Below, piece by piece: positions 10,431 through 20,184 of a stretch of DNA of 64,000 nt. Below the pieces are notes generated by a model. The model was not told the DNA's origin and did not search any database. It saw only the letters and a list, made by a program, of their open reading frames with translations. The DNA is from Oegoconia quadripuncta (taxonomy: Eukaryota; Arthropoda; Insecta; Lepidoptera; Autostichidae): the NCBI GenBank assembly GCA_949316235.1, contig OX438754.1, positions 1,116,001 through 1,180,000 on the forward strand, read 5' to 3'. Each line of letters begins with the position of its first letter. Position 1 is the stretch's first letter. Made by a program: the position numbers and the translations under genes.

Positions 10431-10625
10431 TGTTTGATACAATACTTTAAAATAAAACGTTATGGACGTTTATATTATTTATTTTTATGATCAAACTTTT
10501 TTCTCTGCACATTAACAATAATGGCGTAATTAAACAGGGGAGGGTTGCCAGGACAAAATCAATTTTTCTACTATAAATGTTGCTATCTTATAAATATATG
10601 TTCAATTGTATTATTGTACTGAACA
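10431..10625. repeat. right LTR of the TRIM
   Basis: 195 bp, TG...CA, followed directly by the GTTGC duplication. Confidence 0.85.
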
Positions 10626-10924
10626 GTTGCTTATTAAAACAGCATCAAAAAAATGGTCTTGAGACTGAGACGCGATCTCAATCTCAAGAACCATTTATTA
10701 ATACGGGCCTATAACCATTTATTAATAACGGCGAGACGAAATAGAAGCCAGCCTAATATTATGTAGGTACAAAATTCATAACATTCACAACATATAATAT
10801 GTACAGCACGTTAAAATACTAAAAAGTGAAAAATGTTTTTTTTGGTTTTAATTGGCGAATGGCGTTCCCGAGATAAACACGTGATATTTCTTTAGACAAG
10901 TCGCATCATATTTTTTATGCTTTA

Positions 10925-11265
10925 ACAGGTTAGCGTTTGACCTCAATCACACCTGATGTTAAGTGTACATACTTACTTACTTATTTTATTGAACACGGGG
11001 ACGTGTTGGGGATGCGATAACCGCTGAATCATGATATGATCATTATTATTCTGGTTTTAAAATTTCTGAGCGCTATTAATATAGCTTAATGGGGTATACA
11101 CACTATACTACCCGACTGTTTCCTCATATATCATCGTAAGATGTTTCTACCACTACTTGCAACTATTGTGTAATGCTATATTGTTGTTTTAATTAAGATA
11201 TCTCTCTGTGTGTATTCTCATACATGACATGCAATTCTAATTTTTATTCTAGTTTAAACGACTTT

Positions 11266-11300
<35 letters not shown>

Positions 11301-11758
11301 GCAGGAGCGTTTGCTGATAGTCGCGGGACTTTTTCAGCTTCACCGGGCGGGTGGGCGAGCGCGGGAGAACAGCACGAGAAAATGCACTACACAGTACAAT
11401 CTTGTTATGGTTTGCACTACTCTAGCTCAATTGTTATACATTAATATCTACTTCTGTACTACAATATTTTTGTAATTCGTGGATAATGTCGCTGGTTGTA
11501 CAATTACCTCCACTTAGATATACATATTGTACTACTGTTTGTTGTCCCTAATAAAAACAAAAAAAAAAAAAAAAAAAAAAGTGAAGATGAGACCGAAGGT
11601 GGAAGCGCGCTCACCCAGAAGCCCATACTTATTTAGGGAACTAGCTATCTCATCACTAACAGTCGGAACACAACATGGCTGGCAGACTTAGGTAATAAGA
11701 TAGTGTACCTGACCAGACGGACATTTATTTACGCCCTACCACTAAGCAAAGTCATCGT
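10925..11758 (-). repeat. SINE-C copy split by a retroposed insert
   Basis: The tail lies at 10925-10965 (CACACCTGATGTTAAGTG). The body resumes at 11579 with AAGTGAAGATGAGACCGAAG and ends near GCCCTACCACTAAGCA. AAGTG is present on both sides of the insert. Confidence 0.6.
10966..11578 (+). mobile_element. retroposed polyadenylated sequence of unknown origin
   Basis: The insert ends in CCTAATAAAAAC followed by about 22 A and is bounded by AAGTG duplications, so it was made by retroposition. It has a second long T run inside (11267-11299). The 3' region TGTTTGTTGTCCCTAATAAA resembles 60680-60705, where TTTGTTGTCCTAATAAAAAG occurs. I see no protein similarity, so it may be a LINE 3' end or a processed transcript. 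Confidence 0.6.
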
Positions 11759-11960
11759 CATCATATCAGCCACAGGACGTCCCCTGCTGAACATAGGCCC
11801 CTTCCATAGAATTCCAGAGTGACCGGTTAGAAGCAGCCTGCATCCAGCGATTTCCCGCAACCGTTATAGGGATGTCCTACACTACGCCTGCCGGTGCGTA
11901 GTCTCCTCTCGAGAACTTTCCTAGTTGTAGTAATAGTTCCTAGTATGGGCTATTATCCAC
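11759..11960 (-). pseudogene. RTE-type LINE C-terminal remnant
   Basis: Reading the minus strand, the terminal part resembles the common lepidopteran ending ...EGAYVQQGTSC, followed by a GATGATGA-type tail (reversed at 11752-11765). Frames are broken upstream. Related pieces lie at 19640-19900 and 36117-36215. Confidence 0.55.
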
Positions 11961-12254
11961 CACGCGCCTCTAGTACGAATTGGGGGATTTGTGTCAGCAT
12001 AGTAGCCAACTGACAGTAGCATGTCTCTGAGGAACATTGGCATCGCAATATACTTACCAAAAATTATGTCAGATCTGCAATTTTTTTAATGCTTTTAAGA
12101 CGTAGGTAACGTGAAATGGAAATTCTTTATTAATAACATTTGTTAAGGTCAAATTGTCAATATTTTAGTCACAAAATACGTAGTTATGAAACTATTTTCC
12201 ATTACACGTGTAATTCATTTATATTTGTATGTATCTAATAAATGTATGGAATTT

Positions 12255-12593
12255 AAAACTAAAGAGTAGGTAGGCTCAACACAAATCTTGAGGCTGTATC
12301 TACCGAGACGCATCTTAAGCAGTTGACGCTATCTCAAGCTCCGTGCTAATTTATAAACCAATCTTGAGGTCTACTCAACTGAGATCACTTCTCAAGTATT
12401 CGTCTCAGCGGCAAATGAATGATAGTCTGAGTTTGTTTATTAATTTTTTCGTTTATCAATACGCGCACCTCTCAAGTGAGTATGCACGTGCTTTTCAGGT
12501 CTCAAGTTAGGTTTATTGATCAACACGTTTACTTGAGACCGGTCACAAGACTGTTCTCAATCTTGAGAATGGTTTATTATTACGGGCCTAAGT
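12255..12593. mobile_element. Harbinger-like repeat with CTCAAG motifs
   Basis: The right end reads TATTACGGGCC followed by TAA and matches the inverted end of the MITE at 9597. Many TCTCAAG or CTTGAG motifs on both strands make a degenerate foldback. The left end is not clear. Confidence 0.45.
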
Positions 12594-13300
12594 GTAAAAA
12601 TTGGACCTGAGGCAAGGTATCCTATATTTAGCCCAGGCAAAATACGGTTTGACCTCGGAAAAACGAATAACCGCGATTTTCTTTCAAACATTCAATGAAG
12701 TGTTGTAAATGTAGTAACAATTGCTAAAAATTAAGCATTTGTAAGAAACGTAAGTACTAAGTAAGTACCTAAATAAGCTAAAGCTGAAAATTGTGTCTTT
12801 AAAAAAAATGCCCAATATTGATAGGTATTGCTTTAAATCAAAACATTTAGGGAAATTATCGTTACAAAACATTAATTCTCATTTTTATTTCTTAAGCAAT
12901 GCATCTCGACGACATATTCAGCTAAAACATATGCATGCCTAACTATAACATGCTTAGTTTTTTATGCAACAATAAGTTAACTGCGTTTAACAAAAGTCTA
13001 TCTAATTAAATATCAGTTAGTATTTATTGTTATTAAGATACAAATTAAAAACAGGGTTTTCTAAAAAAATCTAGACTAAGCGCTCGTTTTTTTAGGCTTC
13101 ATTATTCAAAATTACATCTCTAATATACCTCTATAAAATGGCAATTATATACGTCGGTTCTGAATTATGACTAGCTAAGCTAATTTTTTACCGTATTTTC
13201 CCTGGGCTACTAGGTCCCTATGTGACATAGCCTAAGCGTTTTGTAATATTTAAATTAAACTTTAAACAAGTCCAACGTTCAATTAGAAGCTGCGTTTCGT
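12594..13300. other. AT-rich DNA without recognised features
   Basis: Only short ORFs with low-complexity translations. No repeat family or gene recognised. Confidence 0.4.
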
Positions 13301-13515
13301 ATTTACACACAGCGCCATCTAGTTCCACAGAAAGCAACTATAGGCTTGTGTTGTGGATACCAGATGGTTGAAATCTACATAAATACCTACATTTCTTTTT
13401 TGAAAATAAATACTTATTATTTATGAAAACAATTTATAACTCGGGTACAAATGTCCGTATTCATCACACAAACATTGGCCAGAGTTGCTAACACTACACC
13501 AAACAGGTCGTCAAT
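13301..13515 (-). repeat. SINE-B copy
   Basis: Reversed tail GCCATCTAGTTCCACAGAAA. The head is reduced to CTAACACTACACCAAACAGG, and the B box is mostly lost. Confidence 0.65.
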
Positions 13516-13737
13516 TATCGGAATCTATAACAAGAGTTTTTACCTATCCAAACTTTTTAATTGAAGTTTTAATTTGAAACCCTCTTGCGGATACATATTT
13601 TTGCACGTGACTGTACTTTAACTATCTCATCAATCTCATCCATCTCCCATACACCGAAATAGCATCAAATCCCCTCACGTATTAAATTCGTTTCTAAGTA
13701 GCTCCAAACGCCCCGAATTACTTTATTGTGACGATCA

Positions 13738-13925
13738 TGTGAATGTGACATCGGCGGATGGAATGGCGCCGGGTCTGGCGCGGCGGGACGACTCCATGGC
13801 GCTATCGTGGCCCGCTAGCGACCAGCTGGCGCGAGCGACGGAGACGGTACACTTTTAGCGACAAGTTGGCGCTGGGCTGGCGACTACGGTGGCGACAGGG
13901 CATCGGCTACGAAAACGCGTAAACA
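13738..13925. other. GC-rich island
   Basis: About 190 bp of clearly higher GC than its surroundings, with repeated GGCGC motifs. A short ATG frame (MAPGLARRDDSMALSW...) closes after some 30 codons at TTTTAG. No known protein recognised. It could be a TE interior or a lost promoter. Confidence 0.3.
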
Positions 13926-14058
13926 ATATTCATGGTAAAGTTTGTACCTAATTAATTTTTGTGGACATCAGACGATAGTTGCCGTGACTTATATTATCTT
14001 CAGTATGAATTTCAGTCCACCATGATCTTACCTGCACTGTTTATTTTTTTTATTTATC

Positions 14059-14285
14059 ACTAGCTTTCCTCCCGCGACTTCGTCCGCGTGGAAGATTTTA
14101 TCAAAATACAAACAACAAACTTTCACCCCGTATTTTATCCCCTTGGGGGTGGAATTTATCAAAATCCTTACTTAGCGGATGCCTACGTCATAACGTCTAC
14201 CTGCATGCCAAATTTCAGCCCGATCCGTTCAGTGGTTTGGGCTGGGCGTTGATAGATCACTATGTCAGTCACCTTTGAGTTATAT
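14059..14285 (-). mobile_element. Helitron-like fragment
   Basis: CTAGCTTTCCTCCCGCGACT is the reverse complement of an end with a GC-rich hairpin closed by CTAG, which suits a Helitron 3' terminus. The interior AAATTTCAGCCCGATCCGTT and TATATATTTAGAT are common in Lepidoptera. Assignment uncertain. Confidence 0.45.
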
Positions 14286-14319
14286 ATATTTAGATTAGGT
14301 AAGGGACCTACGTAAGTTA

Positions 14320-14535
14320 TCTAACTAATATCTATTATTAATACGAAAGTTTGGATGTTTGTTTGTTCATTCGTTTGTTCCGCAATCACGGCGAAACGGA
14401 TGAACGGATTTGGATGAAATTTGCTATATAGGTAGAACATACCCTGTATTCAGACATAGGATATTTTTTATCCCGATAAAGTGAGTAGTTCCCGCGGGAA
14501 AAAAAATTTTCGCGACATAGTTATTGTAAACTAGT
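14320..14535 (+). mobile_element. Helitron-like repeat
   Basis: Contains ATCACGGCGAAACGGATGAA, GGATTTGGATGAAATTTG, TAAAGTGAGTAGTTCCCGCG and ends near ACTAGT. The same blocks recur at 20185-21004 and 34985-35308. Confidence 0.5.
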
Positions 14536-14593
14536 AATTGATAATTATAAGGACAAATGAAACCCGTCCCTGAAAAATTCCATGCCATATTTT

Positions 14594-14830
14594 GACGACC
14601 GTTTGGTGTAGTGGATAGTGACGCTGTCAGCGAAACCAACGGTTGCGGGTTCGGATCCCGCGAGGGGTAAAGGTTAGTGTGATGAATACAAACATTTATT
14701 CCCGATTCATGGATGTTAATGTAAATATTTATGTACCTATGTTTATCCATTATCTAGGTTCCATAGCACAAGTTTTGCTTAGTTTGGTGACTAGATGATT
14801 GGTGTAAGTGTCCGAAATATTTATTTATTA
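14594..14830 (+). repeat. SINE-A copy
   Basis: Starts GACGACCGTTTGGTGTAGTG and keeps a good B box (GGTTCGGATCCC). The tail reaches TTTGGTGACTAGATGATTGG, the uninterrupted form of the Jockey target site at 1064/6231. Confidence 0.8.
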
Positions 14831-14833
14831 TTA

Positions 14834-15110
14834 AAAACTGGTTTCGCGTTTGACTACAATCTCACCTGATGGAAAGTGACGATGTAGCCGAAGATGTGTC
14901 ACGCGCACCCAGTAAATGCCTATTCACTCTAGACTTGAAGATCCCAAGGTTGTAAATGTCGGGAAAAACCGACGCGGGCAGTGAGTTCCATACCTTACCA
15001 GTCCGCATTATAAATGATGAAGCAAAGCGCTTAGTGCGGATGTTCGGTATGTTGACAACATATGGATGGAAACCCTCCCCGCGCCTTATTATTTATCTTA
15101 TACCTCTTAA
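14834..15110 (+). repeat. unclassified lepidopteran repeat
   Basis: Contains CGCGTTTGACTACAATCTC and CACCTGATGGAAAGTGACGA, as at 6605-6845. An 80-codon ORF crosses its end but resembles nothing known. Confidence 0.45.
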
Positions 15111-15236
15111 CACGTTAACTGCCGCGACGCAGACACTATTGAAAATCAATTGTTTTCCGGTCACCGGTGACCGGCGTGGCGCTCAAAGGCTTAAATAGCG
15201 AAGAGGAATCTAACGTATATAGAAATCGCTAATTTG

Positions 15237-15275
15237 AAAGTAATAATAATAATAAATAATAAAATAATAATAAAA
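15237..15275. repeat. AAT-rich microsatellite
   Basis: AATAATAATAAATAATAAAA repeats. Confidence 0.7.
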
Positions 15276-16132
15276 GGTACTTATTTATTCATCACAAAAA
15301 AGAAAAAAAAAACACAAGCATACATAGAATCGAGAACCACAGTATTGTGATGAATGGGTAGGGACTCAGCAGTGTTGCTGATTTTCAGTCCCCCCCTGTA
15401 GAGTAGTTGCTGCCACCAAAGACAGTTTGGGCGACTTTCCAATGGCTAAGGATTTTTTTTTTACATATATTTTTGTTTTTAAGTTTAGGCGTGGCTCTGG
15501 ACAACGTAGAAATTAAATTAAAATGTAAGAAATAAGAGGCCCCATCTGTTAGCGCCATCTTTCGAGCCACTTTGAACTACCTTACTAAGCGATCAGAAAA
15601 TCGCCCACTAGAACTGAAAAAATTAAAAAATTAATATTATTAGCATAATAAGTACAAATAGTTTCAATTTTCCTGTTGCCAGAGAGGAATGGGACAAAGT
15701 GAACAATATACCCTGCTAAGATACCAATGTTATCCTCTATTGAAAATTAAAATAATAAAATAAGGCGAAAATGATAAAAGTGCGAGATGATCATTATAAA
15801 ATTCTGTGAATTTGATAAGTACCTATTTAGGCATACACAGGCATAACATATCAATATCATAAAGAAAGAATCGGCAACGCATCTGTGACCCTTTTGGTGT
15901 TGCGGGTGTCCATGGGCGGCGGTGATTGCTTTCCATCAGGTGACCCGCATGCTCGTTTGCCGCTCTCTCATATATAAAAGAAAAAAAACAAATCCACTTC
16001 CAAACCAGCGTTGTAGTGAACGGCCACAACCCATGCTGAGTTGGAGACATTTTGACTCCACCTTGTAACACCGACAATAAGATGGCAAACACAATGTTCA
16101 CTTTATGTATGTGTCTCGACTGTGTAATCTGA
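15276..16132. other. repeat remnants, no gene
   Basis: TTGTGATGAATGGGTAGGGA near 15347 recurs at about 29812, so this is part of a dispersed repeat. CGGCAACGCATCTGTGACCC through CCTTTGGTGT-like text to the CTCATATATA tail (15868-15980) is the 3' end of the LINE family also seen at 18011-18310. Confidence 0.45.
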
Positions 16133-16350
16133 TTTTACGAACATTTATTCCCGGATCCTGGATGTTTGTATCAATATTTATGTAAGTTTATCCGTTATCC
16201 CAACCCGCATTGGGCCAGCGTGGTGGACTATGGCCAACTCTCCCTCATATAGGTACGAGGGAAGACCTATATCTCTGCAGTGGGATGTTTACGGGCGGAC
16301 ATGATCCGTTATCTAGTCTCCATAGTAAGTACAAGCTTTGCTTAGTTTGG
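16133..16350 (+). repeat. SINE-A 3' fragment, interrupted
   Basis: The SINE-A tail from ACATTTATTCCCGGATC to GCTTTGCTTAGTTTGG is split at ATCCGTTATC by the insert at 16200-16303. Confidence 0.7.
16200..16303 (+). mobile_element. 5'-truncated SINE tail nested in SINE-A
   Basis: AACCCGCATTGGGCCAGCG to GGGATGTTTACGGGCGGACA is the tail seen at 340-445. ATCCGTTATC is repeated on both sides (16190-16199 and 16304-16313), a 10-bp target duplication. Confidence 0.75.
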
Positions 16351-16357
16351 TAGGTAG

Positions 16358-16359
<2 letters not shown>

Positions 16360-16413
<54 letters not shown>

Positions 16414-16472
16414 GCACGCACACACACACACACACGCACGCACGCACGCACACACACACACACACACACACA
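16360..16472. repeat. (CA)n microsatellite with CACG interruptions
   Basis: About 113 bp of CA repeats with three CACGCACG-type interruptions, next to the 3' end of a SINE-A fragment. Confidence 0.95.
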
Positions 16473-16543
16473 TATAATCATTATATAATCTAGAGGTTAA
16501 AGTAAATAGTGACAAACTAAGTAATAATAAATAATTTAGTCAT

Positions 16544-16695
16544 TGGTGTCGATTCGGATCTACACCTACTAAACTAAACTAAAACCAGTTTGAAAGTAGT
16601 ACTGTCTCTTTCTCCTTGGAACAGTACGATGCGATGGCACCACTCCAAAACTGGTTTTAGTTTAGTTTAGTTGGTGTAGATCCGAATCGACACCA
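16544..16695. mobile_element. MITE-Q copy 1
   Basis: A 152-bp foldback. The left arm starts TGGTGTCGATTCGGATC and contains AAACTAAACTAAAACCAG. The right arm is its near-perfect complement over about 50 bp. The loop contains CTGTCTCTTTCTCC. Related copies are at 27058-27200 and 52217-52411. Confidence 0.8.
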
Positions 16696-16782
16696 TCGTG
16701 TATAAAAAAACGCAATAGGTACATAAGGCATTTTTAAATTTCGTCCTGGCTACTTACCGCTACCACGATATTATCTAATAGT

Positions 16783-17245
16783 GCAGTAGACGTTCCGATT
16801 TGGCTGGCGCCAGCCAAATTGGGGCCAACGTGGCGACCATTCCGACATTGCTACAGACTTTCCGACGGTCGGCAATCCAACCGTCACTTGCCCATGGACC
16901 ACATCCAACCAGTATTAATAAAATTTAAAAAAATAAAATATTTAGGACACTTACACCAATCATCTAGTCCCAAACTAAGCAAAGTTTGTACTATGGATAC
17001 TAGATAACGGATACATAAATATTTATATAAACTTCCATGACTCAGGAATAAATGTTCATATTCATCACACAAACATTTACCTTTCGGGCCCGCAACCGTT
17101 GGTTTCGCTGACAGGGTCACTATCCCCTACACCAATCGGTCGTCAATTAATAATAATTATGTTGGACCGACCACCTCACTTCTTCCGTTTTGGTCGTGGT
17201 TGGGTGGTCGGCGCCAACCAAATCGGAACGTCTGTTAGGGCTGTT
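16783..17245. mobile_element. inverted-repeat element enclosing a SINE-A
   Basis: AGACGTTCCGATTTGGCTGG near 16791 is matched in reverse by CCAACCAAATCGGAACGTCT near 17213, and both arms have GGCGCC. The SINE-A at 16930-17146 lies between the arms, so it inserted into an older foldback element. Confidence 0.6.
16930..17146 (-). repeat. SINE-A copy
   Basis: Reversed tail GGACACTTACACCAATCATC and reversed head ACACCAATCGGTCGTCAAT. The B box is damaged (CGGGCCCGCAACCG). Confidence 0.75.
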
Positions 17246-17295
17246 AGCATCGCAAGCGTAAACCGTTCTACTTTAAAAGAAAACTACAATTTTTT

Positions 17296-17619
17296 TTTGT
17301 TATGAACAAAGGGTTAGTACTTTACCTCAATCACGCCTGATGTTAAGTGAAGATGAAGTCGATGGTGGAAGCGTACTGACCCGGAAACCCCAACACATTT
17401 GGGGGACTGGCTATCTTATCTCTGACAACCGGAACACAATAATGCTATTAACATTGCTGCTTGCAGATTTAGTAAGATGGTGGTAGCTAGCCAGGCGGAC
17501 ATTTAAAATGCCCTACCACCAACCAAACCGAGTACTTAAACATGTACCCAGCTGGGGATCGAACCCGCGACCTCTGAATCGTAAACCCAATATTGTTTAC
17601 ATTGAGCCACGGAGGCGGT
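17296..17619 (-). repeat. SINE-C copy
   Basis: Nearly full length: reversed tail CTCAATCACGCCTGATG, body GGCTATCTTATCTCTGACAA, reversed head GGGATCGAACCCGCGACC and GAGCCACGGAGGCGG. Confidence 0.8.
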
Positions 17620-18010
17620 CAATGATTAAATCTCGGCTCAGCATCTATCAGCTCTACGAAGTAAAGGAATCAATATATCGCCCCACATTACGTCTCCCTC
17701 CCCTAATTTATATAATAATGTCACACAATTCTATGCAACGAAAACACTCCAAAAACTATTGGCCGGTCCCGGGTGGGGCTATGAAGTCTTGTATACAGCG
17801 GACAGTACATTACTACATTTGGTCAAATGGATGTTTACCGACTATTTTCATGTTCTATCAGTGTGGAAACCTCTAATTGGCTTTGTGATAATTTGTAAAA
17901 CTACTGTTGGTTTTTTTTTTTTTTTTTTTTTTTTTATTGAAGGTTTTCCCGAGAAAATAAAATAAAATACAAATAATGCGAATATGACTGATTGCAAACA
18001 AATAGTAGGT
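17620..18010. other. no recognised gene
   Basis: Contains a T-run at 17911-17936. The short ORFs have no recognisable content. Confidence 0.35.
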
Positions 18011-18310
18011 TATATAACACATACACTTCTCGCCGGAAATTAAATTTCCATCCACATCACCTGGATGAGTGGAAGTCTACCACTGTACGTTTCTCAAGAA
18101 ACTTCTTACCACGTACGACCACCCTGTGGAACGGACTTCCGGCAGCGGTATTCCCGAACGATTACGACATTGGAACCTTCAAGAAACGAGCCTACACCTT
18201 CCTCAAAAGCCGGCAACGCATCTGTGACTCTTTTGGTGTTGCATGTGTCCATGGGCGGCGGTGATTGCTTTCCATCAGGTGACCCGCATGCTCGTTTGCC
18301 GCCCTCTCAT
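18011..18310 (+). pseudogene. LINE ORF2 C-terminal remnant with 3' UTR
   Basis: An open stretch of about 80 codons reads [19 protein letters not shown], then [17 protein letters not shown] and a stop soon after CVHGRR. This is the typical C-terminus of a CR1-like insect LINE, a truncated copy of the reverse-transcriptase protein. The endonuclease and RT domains are absent. The 3' end GTGACCCGCATGCTCGTTTG to CTCATATATA also occurs at 15868-15980. An (AT)n tail follows at 18306-18341. Confidence 0.7.
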
Positions 18311-18341
18311 ATATATATGTATATATATATATATATATATT

Positions 18342-18735
18342 TAGGTCCTTACCTATGAAATTGGCATTTTGTATGAAGAATTTAATTAAGTCTGTTTTCT
18401 CCATATAAACATTTTAGATTTTTTTTTGGGAACGGTAAATCCAAATTTAGCTAAACTTTGTGTGTATTATCGGATAACATTAAGTTAAGTATAGGCAGCG
18501 TTAATTTTTAAAAGCAACCGCTTTATAAAAGTTTCAGCGAATCTAAGAAATGATTATGGCAAGCACATGAAAAGAGTTCTGTTCAATTTTTTTTTTATTA
18601 TGTGATTTAGCCCAGAAATTAAAAAATATTTCATGTGAAACCTTGAAATAATATTCCATTTTCCAAATAAAAAGGATATAGCTTTGAAAATCGCAGGAAT
18701 TGGTACATGATTAACGAAGAAAAAACACCCAATAT
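18342..18735. other. AT-rich DNA, nothing recognised
   Basis: Homopolymer-rich. No ORF or known repeat seen. Confidence 0.35.
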
Positions 18736-19122
18736 AACGGATGAGTTTTCTTACCGTAAGGAAAAAAATGGGGCGTATTTGGTAAGTGAAATAGAAGTTA
18801 TGTAGTTAATTTTTTTTTTTCAAAACCGTCATCGACCCACGCGCCTGCCGGAGATTGATATGCGACTGGCGGGAGTCCTAGGGTTGCTATCATGTGAATT
18901 TTAATTGTAACTCATATTTTCTCAAGTTTTTTTTAATTTATTTAATGTAATGATGTAACTATGTGCGATAGGTTACAAACGCGACCGTCAAATGCCACAA
19001 GGTATTATTATATTTTATGGTTTTGAAGAAAAAAAAATTTAACTACCTATGCCAATACCTTCTATTTCACTTACCTTATATGCCCAATTTTTTTTCCTTA
19101 CGGTAAAAAAACTCATCCGGTG
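18736..19122. mobile_element. MITE-P copy 1
   Basis: The left arm begins ACGGATGAGTTTTCTTACCG and continues AAGTGAAATAGAAGTTATG. The right arm reads CTTCTATTTCACTTACC and then AAACTCATCCGG. The middle contains GATATGCGACTGGCGGGA, shared with the second copy at 28366-28717. Confidence 0.75.
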
Positions 19123-19204
19123 TATACCTGGAATGAATTAGGAATTTTTGTTCACACACGACACGAAAGGTAAGTTTGAAGCTTATGCCTGCCTTTATGT
19201 AGTC

Positions 19205-19496
19205 TACTGAGCACGCCGAGCTCCCCGTGCATTTCAGGAAAACGTTCTTTTCTGTATTTAATTTAATATCATTGGCGAAAACAATGTAAAATCTCATCTC
19301 AGTCATATTTTTTTGTAGTCCTATGGACCTACCTACTGTATTTCAAATCATGTAGTTAATAAATCCATTCCATGGATAAACATTAAAGCGACAACTGTCA
19401 TTCTGCTTGGACTGAGCACGCCGAGCTCCCAGTGCATTTCCCGAAAACATTCTTTTCTGTATTTAATTTCATATCATTGGCGAAAACAATCTAAAA
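19205..19496. repeat. direct duplication of an 88-bp segment
   Basis: ACTGAGCACGCCGAGCTCCC to GCGAAAACAATSTAAAATC occurs at about 19205-19292 and again at 19409-19496 with a few mismatches, 204 bp apart. Confidence 0.75.
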
Positions 19497-19639
19497 TCCC
19501 CCCTCAGTCGCATACGTCGCTCATCAAACATCTAAATAAATAAAAAATCCCTTGAAAATCATTACTATGTTCTAGTATGTGCAAGAGAAATTGAATTGAG
19601 CGATACTGCAGCAGACGTGCAACCAGCACTTCAATCAGC

Positions 19640-19900
19640 CAATATGCCTATTATCACATTAGCCACACGACGTCCACTGCTGAAGATAGGCTTCCTTCAT
19701 ATATTTTCACAGCGACCGGGAAGCTGCATGCATCCAGCTACTTCCTGCGTTGCGACCTATTAGGTGGATATCCTAAGCTACGCTTGTGGGTGCGTGGTCT
19801 ACACTTTAATCCCACACCGGCCATCATTTCCTTGAGTTATGTGCCCTACCCATTGTCATTTTAGCTTACTATTCCGCTGGGCTATGTCTGTTACAATCGT
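19640..19900 (-). pseudogene. RTE-type LINE C-terminal remnant
   Basis: The plus strand shows CCACACGACGTCCACTGCTG, CATGCATCCAGCTACTTCC and CATTGTCATTTTAGCTTAC, the reversed C-terminal segment of the RTE family (WQWAGH... to ...QQWTS). Frames are broken. Confidence 0.6.
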
Positions 19901-20184
19901 TTTTCTACTAATAGCGTGTCCTCTGTTTTTGTGGGCACACAACAAAGCTCGCCGCACCGGAGCTGCCGGGCGCCGCGACGCCGACTCCAGTTCACAGACA
20001 CGAAGCTGTTTATTATATATACCCTCATACAACCACCTCCAAATCGACTCCAGGTTCTGGCAGCAGGATGTGAATGGGAGCTTTATTTTAGGATAGCGAT
20101 TAAAAAGAAAAAAGCATAAGTATGAATTTCAGTAAACCTAGTGAAGTTGTCAGAGTTATTTCAATCGTAATCTAACTAAAATTA

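Larger units (their letters stand above)
9663..10625. mobile_element. TRIM-like LTR element (terminal-repeat retrotransposon in miniature)
   Basis: Two 195-bp direct repeats (9663-9857 and 10431-10625) begin TGTTTGATACAATAC and end GTACTGAACA, so they have the TG...CA ends of LTRs. They look identical by eye. GTTGC flanks the whole element (9658-9662 and 10626-10630), a standard 5-bp target duplication. The 573-bp interior has no useful ORF. A possible primer-binding site (TGGGGGCCAGGCAC) starts about five bases after the left LTR. On the other strand TGGTCCTTCG lies about four bases from its LTR, so orientation is open and no clear polypurine tract was found. The element must depend on proteins made elsewhere. 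Confidence 0.85.
9597..10709. mobile_element. Harbinger-like MITE, split by a TRIM
   Basis: The inverted ends are GGCCCGTATTAATAAACC at the left and the reverse complement of GGCCCGTATTAATAAATGG at the right. Next to them lie CTCAAGATTGA-type sequences on both arms. Without the nested 963-bp element and its duplication the unit is about 145 bp. The same end sequence occurs at 12593 and, flanked by TAA, at 49092-49146. Confidence 0.6.

Noticed and set aside
16245..16481. 78-codon Cys/Val-rich ORF
   Set aside because: It is only the translation of the CA microsatellite.
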